DNA of 64,000 bases from Pseudomonas fluorescens (GCF_005938625.1 NZ_VCNJ01000049.1:1-64000), one strand, 5' to 3'; shown: positions 43,782 through 53,514, counted from the first letter of the stretch. The notes: a model not told the origin generated them from the sequence alone. A program made the numbers and translations.

Positions 43782-44246
43782 ATGCAGAAGAAACATCTTT
43801 TACTCGCCGTTCTGGTGACGGCTGTCTGGGGATTGAGCTTCCCCGTGACCAAGCTCGGCCTTGCCGACATCGATCCGCTGTTGCTGACCGCGTTGCGCTT
43901 CACCTTGGCCGGCTTGCCTTGGGTGTTTTTTGTCGAGCGGCCACGTGTTGCGTTCCGATGGCTGGCCGCTTACGGGATGATTTTCGGTGTTGCCATGTGG
44001 GCCCTGATCAATCTTGGCATCGCTTGGGGGTGGAACCTGTTGTTGCGCGAGTATCCGGTCTCACACGTTGCGCCGTTGTCACTGTTGATCCCGGTGTTTG
44101 GCATCGTTGGTTCGATGATCATTCTTGGCCAGAACCCTGGCCTGTCCAATTGGGCGCTGATCCTGTTGGTTCTCAGTGCGCTTGCGCTGGGCTCGGGGAA
44201 AGTCCAGGTGTTGCTGGTGCGCCTGCGTGGAAGCGCTCAAGGTTGA
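43782..44246 (+). pseudogene. Internally deleted EamA (DMT) transporter
   Basis: The 154 residues correspond to the first four-helix part of an EamA carrier (LLLAVLVTAVWGLSFPVTKLGL through GVAMWALINLGIAWG) joined directly to the end of the second EamA repeat (WNLLLREYPVSHVAPLSLLIPVFGIVGSM). Members are about 290-300 aa with ten helices, so roughly 140 residues are missing, in frame, at about 44035. The remaining protein has too few helices to transport. Start 43782 preferred to 43773 or 43701. Confidence 0.75.
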
Positions 44247-44362
44247 ACGATTACATCAAGGTCAGCCGGTAAGACACGCTGAAAAAATACCTGAGTCAAA
44301 CCAATCAATCGGGTGTGTAGCCGCAGCCGTTACAATCACGCTTTTTTCCCAAGGATCGGCAA

Positions 44363-45013
44363 ATGAAAAGCCTGGAAGACCTGATAGATCACCGCGACCC
44401 TGCGTTGCCCCTCATTGAAAAGATGCTGGGAGAAACCTCGCTGGACGTTCAGTTACTGCCACCATCCTCTGAAAATACCAGGGTGCTGTCCGGCCTTCAG
44501 GTATCGACCCGATCGACGTTGGGCTCGATCGCCTACGACACCGGCGGGCTTCTTATCGATCATGGCTGGCTGCGCGTGCTTGGCTCTGGACATCCACAGT
44601 TGCCGAGAAATCTGCTCGACTGGAACGCCGGACGTGCAGAGGGTTATCTGCTGGTCGCCGACGATGCTGCTGGAGGGTTCTTTGCCATCAACGGCGGCGG
44701 CCTGGGCGACGACGCAGGTGCGATGTACTACTGTGCACCCGACACGTTGCGCTGGGAACCGTTGGAGATTGGGTATACCGATTTTCTGGGCTGGGCCTTG
44801 AGCGACAACCTTGCAACCTTCTACGACGGTCTGCGTTGGGAAGGCTGGCGCAGTGACATGGAAGCACTGAAAGCCGATCAGTGCTTTTCATTCTTTCCGT
44901 TTCTCTGGACTCAGGAAGGCTCAATTGCGCAGAGCAACCGTACGATGGTCAAGGTGAGTGAACAATTCGAGGTCAACGTCGAGTTGGCCGGCAAACTTGC
45001 CGGTGAGGCGTAG
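44363..45013 (+). CDS. DUF2625 protein
   Basis: A 216-residue cytosolic protein of the DUF2625 family, of unknown function. Recognisable conserved segments are STLGSIAYDTGGLLIDHGWLRVLGSGHP, NGGGLGDDAGAMYYCAPDTLRWEPL and FLGWALSDNLATFYDGLRWEGW. AAGGATC lies ahead of ATG 44363. Confidence 0.82.
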   Translation: MKSLEDLIDHRDPALPLIEKMLGETSLDVQLLPPSSENTRVLSGLQVSTRSTLGSIAYDTGGLLIDHGWLRVLGSGHPQLPRNLLDWNAGRAEGYLLVADDAAGGFFAINGGGLGDDAGAMYYCAPDTLRWEPLEIGYTDFLGWALSDNLATFYDGLRWEGWRSDMEALKADQCFSFFPFLWTQEGSIAQSNRTMVKVSEQFEVNVELAGKLAGEA

Positions 45014-45078
45014 TTGCCTATCAACGGACTGCCCTCGTTTTGAACGACATGGGTGATTGCAAACGCCCGGAAGCCGCC

Positions 45079-45897
45079 TTATGGCTTGGTCCCTGTAGCG
45101 GCGCCGGATGCGGGCGTCGCGGCAGGCGTTGAAGTCGGGCTCGGCGCCGCTTTATCCGGTAACAACGCTTTCATCCTTTCGACGGATACGCTGTCAATGG
45201 CAGCAAACCGCTTATCGATGGTTTGCCAGCCGAGGTACAGAAAAAACGCCGCCAGAATTGTCGGAACCACCAGGCTGGTATTTGCAGCAATCCATAGCCA
45301 TTGTGCGTTCCGCCGTTTCGAATTGTCGGGGTAAGGCGCACCAAGTGGCGTCTGCATGTGGCGGGGAGCACCGAACGCCTGAATCAGACCCACGCTGGGA
45401 TGAATCGATAGATTCGCCTGATTCACAATGTCGGACCATTCTCCGTAATACTCCTCGTGTCTTGAATGTAAGGCTTCTCTAAAAGCGATTGGCACATACG
45501 TCTGCAGAAACGCTTCAAAGTATTCGAAGTGACCTTCGAATAACGTAACCAGCGCATCGAGCGGTTCGATAGAAACCGACACGTCTATGCTGTTGTAGGA
45601 AATATCGTTAACTCGAACTATGAGCCGATCGGCAAGCCTCGCACGCTCAGAGTTCTCTACCATGTCTCCCCGCGAAACCAGTGATTTGATCCAGTGCTTC
45701 AGTCGAAGAGGAAAATCACGTCTGATTCGCGACTCCATTGCTTGTCGAGTCAACTCAGTGGATGAATTGCGATCATAGTCCCTCGCAGCGCTCAGGAAGG
45801 GTTCCCAGAAAACCGCCGCTTTTGACTGATCGTGACCTTCCTTCTCCTCTCGATGGGACAGCACGACTTGGAATGAATTGTCCTTTTCGCTGCGCAT
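45079..45897 (-). CDS. Hypothetical single-span membrane protein
   Basis: A 272-residue protein with a long soluble N-terminal part, one transmembrane helix at about 207-226 (WLWIAANTSLVVPTILAAFFLYLG) and an Ala/Pro/Thr-rich C-terminus (about 250-272). No known domain. The region has few conserved neighbours, typical of accessory content. Confidence 0.6.
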   Translation of the reverse strand: MRSEKDNSFQVVLSHREEKEGHDQSKAAVFWEPFLSAARDYDRNSSTELTRQAMESRIRRDFPLRLKHWIKSLVSRGDMVENSERARLADRLIVRVNDISYNSIDVSVSIEPLDALVTLFEGHFEYFEAFLQTYVPIAFREALHSRHEEYYGEWSDIVNQANLSIHPSVGLIQAFGAPRHMQTPLGAPYPDNSKRRNAQWLWIAANTSLVVPTILAAFFLYLGWQTIDKRFAAIDSVSVERMKALLPDKAAPSPTSTPAATPASGAATGTKP

Positions 45898-46281
45898 AAA
45901 GCGCTCCCTATGGCGTTTTGATGTCTCACTATAGCCGGCGACCGGCGCGGGTTAATTTTTTTTCTCCGCCGGTATCGCACAACGTTCCTTTCAGCCGGAC
46001 CTGACGCGCAGGCGTACCGTGTCATGCTCGCGCCAGATGCGGTGTCTACTGCATCAGCATCAAACTGCGCCAAACGATGACAGTTGTCGCGACAGGCGCA
46101 GCATCCGACTGCGGCGCCGCCGGTGTCTGCGATTTTGGCGACGAGACCTCGTTCAACCCGCAGGGTAACGGCTTCAACAGTAGAAGCTGTTCAGCGAATG
46201 GCCAACTGCTGTCGATCTCGAATGGCGGCAAAAGGCCGGTTGAGTCCACTACCCGAAGCGGACATCGGCGGGACGTTTCGA
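45898..46281. other. Intergenic accessory stretch with degenerate repeat
   Basis: No supportable gene. Bases 46190-46275 carry a degenerate pseudomonad intergenic repeat (GAATGGCC, GAATGGCGGCAAAAGGCCGG, CGAAGCGGACATC), also seen at 55.6, 56.2, 56.7, 58.6 and 63.4 kb. Short frames on both strands have no family resemblance. Confidence 0.5.
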
Positions 46282-46623
46282 CTAGCTGAATCGACGCTCA
46301 TACAGGGTGACGTGATGAGGAAACAGCTCGCCATAGTGTGGATGTGGAATGCCGAAAATGTTCACTTCGATGCACGGTGGCGCGAGCTCTTCGGAGTAAT
46401 CCAAGATGGCCAGACCCGCACATGGAATGACCAGACCCGCCTCGGTCTGAACAGAAAGATCCAGAACGGTCTGGTCATGATGGTTCGTGGAGCACTGGTT
46501 CTGGATAGTTGTGTACCCATCGGCAGGTTCGAATTGACCGAAAACAACGCCCATCGAGGGATCTCCGTAATCGAGCGCCGAGTAGCCCACCAAAACCAGT
46601 CCGCTATAAATTGAAAATCGCAT
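46282..46623 (-). CDS. Hypothetical protein, doubtful
   Basis: A 113-residue open frame without recognised domain, with several Cys and His residues (NQCSTNHH, IPCAG, PPCIEV, HPHYG). It lies between repeats and lacks a good ribosome-binding site (AGGCG, 13 bases off). Reported with low certainty. Confidence 0.35.
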   Translation of the reverse strand: MRFSIYSGLVLVGYSALDYGDPSMGVVFGQFEPADGYTTIQNQCSTNHHDQTVLDLSVQTEAGLVIPCAGLAILDYSEELAPPCIEVNIFGIPHPHYGELFPHHVTLYERRFS

Positions 46624-46766
46624 TATGAGAACGCCTGTTTTTGTGATGTATTAGACGCAAGCGCGGAATATCGCTTGGCTAATCCTTAAGCGAGGGTGAA
46701 GCAGTTGGGCTACCGCTCCTGGACGAAAGCGGCCACTCTCCCAACTACCTCGATCCTCTACTCAAA

Positions 46767-47255
46767 TCAGTCCGACAGGAATGCACGACGAAGGTCTTCG
46801 ATCACTTCCGCAATTGCTTTACCTTCAACCTTCGGCGGTATCGGATTTTCCCCAAATTCTCGCCAGATAAACAACGTCAGCTCTGCACCGTCAGTCGCTG
46901 ACACCCCACCTTGCGCATAGGCAAACGTTTCCAGTGCCCGGTACCGATCGTCCTTCCAGAACAGGTCTTCGACCCAGGCGTAGACGGGTATGAAATGAAA
47001 GTGGATGGGTAATCCCGGCTCATGCCCAAAACGACTGATGTAGAGGCGTTTGGGTTTCAACTGCCGCTCGATAACCTGCTGAGTCCTGGCGAGCAAACCT
47101 CCCAACTCGGCCAGGGCATCAAGCGATAACTCAGCCAGCGACGTGGTGTCGATCTTCGTCCCCAGCATCAGATAGCCCGGGAGCGCGCTTGCCAAGTGGT
47201 GGTTGATTATCCAATGGTCGGTTTCATGAACAATGAAGTGCGGGGCAATTTCCAT
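46767..47255 (-). CDS. HIT-like protein
   Basis: A 162-residue protein resembling histidine-triad hydrolases: an N-terminal MEIAPHFIVHETDHWIINHHLASALPGYLMLGTK strand region and PIHFHFIPVY near residue 91-100 in the place of the catalytic triad. Only two of the three triad histidines are visible (HFHFI), so activity may differ. ATG 47255 preferred over a TTG at 47276. Confidence 0.7.
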   Translation of the reverse strand: MEIAPHFIVHETDHWIINHHLASALPGYLMLGTKIDTTSLAELSLDALAELGGLLARTQQVIERQLKPKRLYISRFGHEPGLPIHFHFIPVYAWVEDLFWKDDRYRALETFAYAQGGVSATDGAELTLFIWREFGENPIPPKVEGKAIAEVIEDLRRAFLSD

Positions 47256-47391
47256 GTGCCGTACGTCCCGAAGCAATTGAGGCGCCAGAGTAACAAAAGC
47301 CCATCAGGATGCCTGCGTCATCTGCTCGATCGAAATCTGATAGTGCGGCTTGCCGCAGACCTCGCAACAATCGGATCTTGCAACTACAGAT

Positions 47392-48414
47392 CTAGGACGT
47401 CGAGGGCGCCCATTCGATGGCATGTTTAGCCTGGGCGATGCTGAGTTCACTCGGCAAGTTTGCGCCGTTCTTGGCTGCAAGAATCTCGGCCATCACGCTG
47501 ACGGCGATTTCCGCGGGCGTCTTGCTGCCGATGTAGACGCCGATCGGTCCGTGCAGGCGCTGAAGTGACGCCTCGCTTTCACCAAAATGCTCGATCAGGC
47601 GTTCGCGGCGCAGCTGGCTGTTGCGCCGCGAGCCGATGGCGCCGATGTAAAACGCCGGGCCGTGAAGGGCTTCGAGCAGGGCCAGATCGTCGAGTTTGGG
47701 GTCATGGCTCAAGGCGACGATGCAGGTGCGCAGATCGACCGCGAAGTCGCGGACCACATCATCCGGCATGCCGACGATACGTTCCACTCCATCTACCGCC
47801 CAGGTCTCGATGTACTCGGGACGCGGATCGCACACCGCCACTTTGAAACCGTTGAACAAGGCCATGGTCGCCAGATACTCGGCCAGAGCGCCGGCACCGA
47901 TCATCAGCATCCGATAGCCCGGCCCCAAGGTGTTGAGCATCTGCGCGCCATCGAAGCTGAACTGTTCCGGCGTCGCAGTCGGTTCGAGCATGACTTGACC
48001 CGACTCCAACGTCAGGCGACGGCGAACCAGTTGCCCGGCGTCCAGTTGCACCAGCAAAGCGTCGAGTGACTGCCACGCCGGGTTGAACTCAAGGATCAAT
48101 TCAAGCGTGCCACCGCATGGCAAGCCAAAGCGATGCGCTTCATCGGCGCTGACGCCATAGCGCACCCCTTGCGGCGCGCTGTCGCTAAAAGCGCTGCCGC
48201 CATGGGCCGTGGTGTAGCGATGGATCAGATCGTCTTCGATGCAGCCGCCGGACACGCTGCCCACCACGCGACCATCGTCACGCAACGCCATCATCGACCC
48301 CGTCGGACGCGGTGAAGAACCCCAGGTGCGCGCCACCGTGGCGAGCAACACACGCTCGCCAGCGGCGAGCCAGTCCCGCGCGGTGCGCAAGACCAGCAAG
48401 TCGATGCTTTCCAT
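47392..48414 (-). CDS. XdhC-family molybdenum-cofactor insertion protein
   Basis: A 340-residue protein with an N-terminal XdhC/CoxI domain (LLATVARTWGSSPRPTGSMM; GSVSGGCIEDD) and a C-terminal Rossmann domain (MLMIGAGALAEYLATMA, about 165-181; HDPKLDD; GAIGSRRN). XdhC proteins bind and protect sulfurated molybdenum cofactor and load it into xanthine-dehydrogenase-family enzymes. It is the last gene of the operon encoding such an enzyme, 12 bases after the cytochrome gene. Confidence 0.92.
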   Translation of the reverse strand: MESIDLLVLRTARDWLAAGERVLLATVARTWGSSPRPTGSMMALRDDGRVVGSVSGGCIEDDLIHRYTTAHGGSAFSDSAPQGVRYGVSADEAHRFGLPCGGTLELILEFNPAWQSLDALLVQLDAGQLVRRRLTLESGQVMLEPTATPEQFSFDGAQMLNTLGPGYRMLMIGAGALAEYLATMALFNGFKVAVCDPRPEYIETWAVDGVERIVGMPDDVVRDFAVDLRTCIVALSHDPKLDDLALLEALHGPAFYIGAIGSRRNSQLRRERLIEHFGESEASLQRLHGPIGVYIGSKTPAEIAVSVMAEILAAKNGANLPSELSIAQAKHAIEWAPSTS

Positions 48415-48426
48415 CAGTGTCTCCTC

Positions 48427-49779
48427 TTAGCGCATCTGCAGGATGATCGGGCTGCTGCTGGCCGGATCGGTGTGCTCACGCAGTTTGCCCACGGTCTGCG
48501 CATCGACAGCGCTGGCCTGATTGCCCCAGGTGCTGCGCATGAAGGTCAGCACGTCGGCGATCTGCTGATCTGACAGCTGCTCGCGGAAGGCCGGCATGCG
48601 ATAAGCGTCCGGTACGCCAGCCGCGACGACACGCTGCGAACCATTCAGGGTGATGTTGATTGCCGAAGCGCTCTCCTTGGCCAGTGCCGAGGTGGCGCCC
48701 GCCAGCGGCGGCATCCATTCAGGTTGACCCTTGCCGTCCAGGCCGTGGCACGAAGCGCAGCGCGTCACGTAGGTATGCGCACCGGGCGAGTCCAGACGTT
48801 GCGCTGCCGAAACCGCTTGATACTGCCACGGCGCGCCGTCCCGTTCGCGATCCCCGGGAAGCGACTTCAGGTAGTGGGCAATCGCGCTCAGATCGTCATC
48901 GCTCATGAACTGCGTGGAGTTGTTGAACGCTTCGGTCATCGAGCCGTAGACCACCGCGTGCTGGTTACGACCGGTCTTGAGGAACTGCACGATCTCTGGT
49001 TCGCTCCAGCGGCCCAGCCCGGTGTTGTGGTCATCGCGCAGGCTCGGCGCGTACCAGCCATCGAGCAAGGCGCCGGCGAGGTACGGTTTACCGGTGTCAT
49101 CGAGTGCCTTCTCGTTGAACGCCAGGCCGCGCGGCGTGTGGCAACTGCCGCAGTGCCCGGCGCCCTGAACGAGGTAAGCGCCACGGTTCCACTGTTCATC
49201 CTGCGACGGTTTGGCTACGTAGGGTTCGGCGTCGACAAACACGCCGTTCCACAGTGCAATCGGCCAGCGCAGGTTCAGCGGAAACGGAATCGCACTGGGG
49301 ATGTTCGCCTGTTTGACCGGCGCCACGCCTTTCATGAAGAACGCATACAGCGCACGCACATCATCGTCACTGAGCTTGGCGTAGGACGGGTAGGGCATCG
49401 CCGGGTACAAACGGCGACTGTCGGGGGCCATGCCGTGACGCACCGCTCGGTCGAAGTCCGCCAGGCTGTAGTGGCCAATGCCGGTGTCCGTGTCCGGGGT
49501 GATATTGGTCGCATGGATCGAGCCCAGCGGCGTGGCCATTTCCAGGCCGCCGGCGAATGGCGCGCCGTCCGGCACGCTGTGACAGGCCACGCAATCGCTG
49601 AGCCTGGCGACGTATTCGCCACGGGCGACCAGTGCCGGGTCAATGCCGGCCACGGCGATCTGATGGGTTTCCAGGCGCGAGACGGGCTCGCGGGTGACAT
49701 ACCAGGCCAGCAGGCCTGCCGCGACCAGGCACGGCACTGCCAGCCAGCCAGCGGTTCTTGCGAATCGGCTGTTATTCAT
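48427..49779 (-). CDS. Tri-haem cytochrome c subunit
   Basis: A 450-residue exported cytochrome with an uncleaved signal anchor (about 8-28) and three haem-binding motifs CVACH, CGSCH and CASCH spaced across the protein, as in the cytochrome subunits of membrane-bound alcohol and aldehyde dehydrogenases. It takes electrons from the neighbouring Mo/2Fe-2S subunits and passes them to quinone or the respiratory chain. ATG 49779 has GGAG five bases upstream, just after the stop of the Mo subunit. Confidence 0.92.
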   Translation of the reverse strand: MNNSRFARTAGWLAVPCLVAAGLLAWYVTREPVSRLETHQIAVAGIDPALVARGEYVARLSDCVACHSVPDGAPFAGGLEMATPLGSIHATNITPDTDTGIGHYSLADFDRAVRHGMAPDSRRLYPAMPYPSYAKLSDDDVRALYAFFMKGVAPVKQANIPSAIPFPLNLRWPIALWNGVFVDAEPYVAKPSQDEQWNRGAYLVQGAGHCGSCHTPRGLAFNEKALDDTGKPYLAGALLDGWYAPSLRDDHNTGLGRWSEPEIVQFLKTGRNQHAVVYGSMTEAFNNSTQFMSDDDLSAIAHYLKSLPGDRERDGAPWQYQAVSAAQRLDSPGAHTYVTRCASCHGLDGKGQPEWMPPLAGATSALAKESASAINITLNGSQRVVAAGVPDAYRMPAFREQLSDQQIADVLTFMRSTWGNQASAVDAQTVGKLREHTDPASSSPIILQMR

Positions 49780-49796
49780 GGACGCTCCGGCGCTGA

Positions 49797-52049
49797 TCAA
49801 GTGAAGGTGTGTCGGCTCATGGGCAGGCTACGCACCCGCTGACCGGTTAGCGCCGCCACTGCGTTAGCGACGGCGGGCGCGACCGCAGGCAGCGGCGGTT
49901 CACCGATGCCACCCATTTTTTCTCCACTCTCGACCACACGCACATGGACCCGGGCCATCCGCGCAGGCGGCAGGATCGGATACAAGTCGTAGTTGCGCGC
50001 CCGGGGTTTGCCATCCACCCACACGGCTTCCTCCACCAGCGTTTGCGACAGTCCCAGCGCCACGGCGCCATTGACCTGGGCCTCGACAATCGCCGGGTTG
50101 ACGATGCTGCCCGGGTCAATCGCCTGCCAGATGTCATGCACCTTGACCTGACCGTTCTCGATAGAGACCTCGGCGATCACCGCCGTCTCTGTACCGAACG
50201 GTGAAGCCATGGCCACACCGCGCGCACGTTTGCTGCCGTCCTCGGCGGTAAACGGCCCGCGCTTCCAGCCGCCGGACAGTTCACCCACCGCTTGCAGCAG
50301 CGTGGTCAGGCGTTGGTTGTCACGCAGCAGATGCAGACGCAGGTCGAACGGGTCTTTGCCACCCTTGTCGGCCAGTTCATCAAGGAACGATTCATAGAAG
50401 AAGTCATTGAGCGAATTGCCCACCGAACGCCAATAACCGAGCATCGCCGGACCTTTGACGTAGATCTGCGCGATGCGCTTGTTGGGGATCGAGTAGGACT
50501 TGCCAGACAAGCCTTCAAGCGCCGTCGGGTCGAGTTTCTCACCTTGCTTGCCGGCGAGGGCTTCGGTCGGGCCTTCGGTGGCACTGATCGCTTCGATTGC
50601 CAGCGGCCAGCCGTCGTTGTCCAGCGCGGCACGGAAGTTCACTGCAGCAACCGGGCGCAGCACGTCACGCAGGAACTCTTCTTCGCGACTCCAGATCAGT
50701 TTGACCGGCCGGCCAACCGCTTTCGCCAGCGCAATCGCCTGGGGATAGGGACTGGCCGAGTCGTAGAGGAAATGCCGGCCAAAAAAACCGCCCAGCAGCG
50801 GCGAATGCAAGGTGATGCGTGAAAGATCGAGGCCCGTACGCTTGGCGATGTCCGCGCGGTACATGTCCGGCGCCTGATTCGGTAACCAGACTTCCAGCGA
50901 ACCGTCCGGGTTGAATCGGGCCAGTGCTGAAGGGGGCTCCAACTGCCCGTGGTTCAGGTATTGGTTGTGGTAAGTGGCGTCGATCCGGGTCTTGGTTTCC
51001 TTGAGGATCGACGTCACGTCGCCTTGGTTTTCATCATCTTTGGCCGGGCCTTTATCTTCAGCGAGGCGCTTGAACCAGGCATCGCTGGAAAAGTCGGCGG
51101 GCATCGGCCGAACCTGGCTGTCGGCCGTTGGCTCTTGCCAGTCGACCTGGATCGCCTCGACCGCACGTTTGGCGTGCCACCAGCGCTCGGCGAGCACCGC
51201 CACGGCACCCGGCAGACGGTGCACGGAATGCACGCCTTTCATTGCCTTGACCTGATCTTCGTTGCGCAGATTGCCCACGGTCATTCCCAGTCGCGGGGCA
51301 TGTTGAACAGCAGCATGGAGCATGTCGTCGACCTTCAGATCGATGCTGTACAGCGCTTTGCCCGTGGACTTGTCGTAGGCATCGAGGCGCTTCACCGGTT
51401 TGCCGATCCAGCGGAACTGGCTCGGATCACGCAGCTTCACAGAGGCCGGATCAGGAACCGGCAGATCCATCGCCCGCTCGGCCAGTTCACCGTAGGCCAG
51501 CGAGCGGCCCGACTTGGCATGCACGACTTTGCCGGGCTCGGTGCTCAACTCGCTGACTGGCACGCCAAGTTGTTGCGCGCCCGCCTGCAGCAGCATGGCG
51601 CGGGCGAGGGCGCCGAGGCGGCGCATGACCGGGTAGCTCATGCGCACCGACATGCTGCCGCCGGTGATGCGCATACCGTTTTCCAACACCACGTAGGCTT
51701 CACCGGGCGGTGCGGCTTCGACCAGAAAGGTCGACGGGTCGGCATCCAGTTCTTCACCGACAATCTGCGCCATCGCGGTGAACGTGCCTTGCCCGCCTTC
51801 CATGAACGGGCAGAGCAGACGCACGCGGTTGTCCGGGCGGATCTCGAGAAACGCCGGGACCTGCGTGCCGCGCTCGGCCGTCGCTGCCGCAACGGCAGCT
51901 TGCACGCGTGTCGCACCCAGCGGCAGGCCGAAACCGAGCACCAGTGCGCCGACGGCGGTCCCGGTCAGAAAACGCCTGCGCGATACATTGATTGGTTCGT
52001 GCAGATCCAGTGCTGAGGCTTGCAGTGAAGGGTCGATACGAACGTTCAT
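49797..52049 (-). CDS. Molybdopterin-binding hydroxylase subunit, Tat-exported
   Basis: A 750-residue xanthine-oxidase-family catalytic subunit of the IorB/aldehyde-dehydrogenase type. A twin-arginine signal is visible in VSRRRFLTGTAVGALVLGFG (about 23-42). Molybdopterin-contact stretches include EGGQGTFTAMAQIVGEEL, GGFFGRHF, and the C-terminal GEPPLPAVAPAVANAV, the site of the general-base Glu being MGGIGEPP. It oxidises an aldehyde or N-heterocycle in the periplasm together with the 2Fe-2S subunit. The ATG at 52049 overlaps the stop of the upstream gene by one base (TGATG). Confidence 0.93.
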   Translation of the reverse strand: MNVRIDPSLQASALDLHEPINVSRRRFLTGTAVGALVLGFGLPLGATRVQAAVAAATAERGTQVPAFLEIRPDNRVRLLCPFMEGGQGTFTAMAQIVGEELDADPSTFLVEAAPPGEAYVVLENGMRITGGSMSVRMSYPVMRRLGALARAMLLQAGAQQLGVPVSELSTEPGKVVHAKSGRSLAYGELAERAMDLPVPDPASVKLRDPSQFRWIGKPVKRLDAYDKSTGKALYSIDLKVDDMLHAAVQHAPRLGMTVGNLRNEDQVKAMKGVHSVHRLPGAVAVLAERWWHAKRAVEAIQVDWQEPTADSQVRPMPADFSSDAWFKRLAEDKGPAKDDENQGDVTSILKETKTRIDATYHNQYLNHGQLEPPSALARFNPDGSLEVWLPNQAPDMYRADIAKRTGLDLSRITLHSPLLGGFFGRHFLYDSASPYPQAIALAKAVGRPVKLIWSREEEFLRDVLRPVAAVNFRAALDNDGWPLAIEAISATEGPTEALAGKQGEKLDPTALEGLSGKSYSIPNKRIAQIYVKGPAMLGYWRSVGNSLNDFFYESFLDELADKGGKDPFDLRLHLLRDNQRLTTLLQAVGELSGGWKRGPFTAEDGSKRARGVAMASPFGTETAVIAEVSIENGQVKVHDIWQAIDPGSIVNPAIVEAQVNGAVALGLSQTLVEEAVWVDGKPRARNYDLYPILPPARMARVHVRVVESGEKMGGIGEPPLPAVAPAVANAVAALTGQRVRSLPMSRHTFT

Positions 52050-52504
52050 CACGCTTCCCCCTTGCCGGCAAGCTCATGCATGGCGGCATGAATCGCGTTG
52101 TAAGTGCCGCAGCGGCACAGATTGACCATCGCCGCCTCGATCTGCGCATCACTTGGCTTGGGGTTCTGTTTAAGCAGTGCGGTGGCCGCCATCACCTGCC
52201 CGGACTGGCAGTAGCCGCACTGCGCGACCTGCAGATCGACCCAGGTCGAGACCACTCGCTTGCCCACGTCATCGCTTTCGATGGCCTCAATGGTGGTGAC
52301 CTCGCGGCCAACCACACCCGCCACCGGCGTGACGCAGGAGCGCACCACATTGCCGTCCACCAGCACTGAGCAGGCACCGCATTGCGCCAGGCCGCAGCCG
52401 TACTTGGTGCCGGTCATGCCCAGATCATCGCGGATCACCCACAGCAAGGGCGTATCGGCGTCGGCATCGACCTGATAGGTCTTCTGGTTGATTCGTAGTT
52501 CCAT
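52049..52504 (-). CDS. 2Fe-2S subunit of the molybdenum hydroxylase
   Basis: A 151-residue small subunit with two iron-sulfur sites. The plant-ferredoxin-like cluster is CGLAQCGACSVLVDG plus a later Cys (RSCVTPV), and the second all-helical cluster is CGYCQSGQV and CRCGTYN. It hands electrons from molybdopterin to the cytochrome c. It is first in the operon (2Fe-2S, Mo, cytochrome, XdhC), and lacks its own export signal, consistent with co-export with the Tat-bearing partner. Confidence 0.93.
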   Translation of the reverse strand: MELRINQKTYQVDADADTPLLWVIRDDLGMTGTKYGCGLAQCGACSVLVDGNVVRSCVTPVAGVVGREVTTIEAIESDDVGKRVVSTWVDLQVAQCGYCQSGQVMAATALLKQNPKPSDAQIEAAMVNLCRCGTYNAIHAAMHELAGKGEA

Positions 52505-52581
52505 GGTTCACCCGCTGATCATCGGTTGACGTGCATTGTTATGTTCAGTGACACGCGGCGAGGCGCATCAGCGTTTTTCGT

Positions 52582-53514
52582 TCAATTCGCTACTGTGCCG
52601 AGGGCTTCTGCCTCGAATGGCTGCCCGCGCAGGAGGGCGATGTCACGACTTGGCGCGGTGCCGAACAGGCGGCCATATTCGCGGCTGAACTGCGAAGGAC
52701 TTTCATAGCCGACCGCAAACGCCGCCCGCGAGATGTCCAGGCGATCGACCAGCATCAGTCGACGCGCTTCGTTCAGCCGCAGCCATTTCTGGTACTGCAG
52801 CGGGCTCATGCCGGTGAGCTGGCGGAAATGATGGTGAAAGGTCGGCGCGCTCATCTGCACTCGCGCGGCCAGGTCGTCGATGCGCAAGGCATTGGTGTAG
52901 TTGACCTTGAGCCAGTCAATCGCCTTGGCGATGCGGTAACCCTGACCATCGACGGCAGTAATCTGCCGCAGCCGTGTGCCTTGATCGGTATGCAGCAGCC
53001 GATAGTGGATTTCCCGCAGAATCAGCGGCGCCAACACCGGGATCGCCTCGGGTTCATCCAGTAATGCCAGCAGGCGATCAAGCGCGCCTTCCAGCGCAGA
53101 CGACAGGCTGCCAATCGCGGCGCCCGTGCCCGTCGATGGCTGCCGCTTGGCCGGCAAACCACTCCTGGTGATGACCTCGGCGAGCATGCTGACATCCAGT
53201 TTCAGTACGAGGCCGACACAGGGCTGTGCGGGACTGGCGAGCATCACCTCGGAGTTGGCGGGCAGATCCAGTGAGGTGACCAAAAACCGCGAAGGGTCAT
53301 AGCTGTAACCCTCGCCACCCACCCATAAGCGCTTTTCACCACGACCGACGAGAATCAGGCTGGGTTCGATCATGCACACCACGGGCGCCGCCGGCTGGTC
53401 GCGACGAAACAACGACAAGCCGGGGATGGCCGTGGCGAAGTCACCCGGTGCGCTCACGCGCGGGTCAATGTTCAACGCCAGCGGTGATTCATGGCGCAGT
53501 GGGGTATCGATCAT
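52582..53514 (-). CDS. AraC-family regulator
   Basis: A 310-residue regulator with an N-terminal AraC type-1 effector domain (about 25-180) and a C-terminal AraC helix-turn-helix pair (about 200-295: IDDLAARVQMSAPTFHHHFRQLTGMSPLQYQ and ISRAAFAVGYESPSQFSREYGRLFG), the YqhC-like subgroup. It lies upstream of the molybdenum operon on the same strand and divergent from the MFS gene, so either could be its target. Confidence 0.9.
   Translation of the reverse strand: MIDTPLRHESPLALNIDPRVSAPGDFATAIPGLSLFRRDQPAAPVVCMIEPSLILVGRGEKRLWVGGEGYSYDPSRFLVTSLDLPANSEVMLASPAQPCVGLVLKLDVSMLAEVITRSGLPAKRQPSTGTGAAIGSLSSALEGALDRLLALLDEPEAIPVLAPLILREIHYRLLHTDQGTRLRQITAVDGQGYRIAKAIDWLKVNYTNALRIDDLAARVQMSAPTFHHHFRQLTGMSPLQYQKWLRLNEARRLMLVDRLDISRAAFAVGYESPSQFSREYGRLFGTAPSRDIALLRGQPFEAEALGTVAN

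Noticed and set aside
46046-46249. 67-codon minus-strand frame at 46 kb
   Set aside because: Lies in a degenerate repeat and has no family or ribosome-binding site.
48724-49842. 372-codon plus-strand frame opposite the cytochrome c gene
   Set aside because: Shadow of three clear CxxCH-containing stretches on the other strand.
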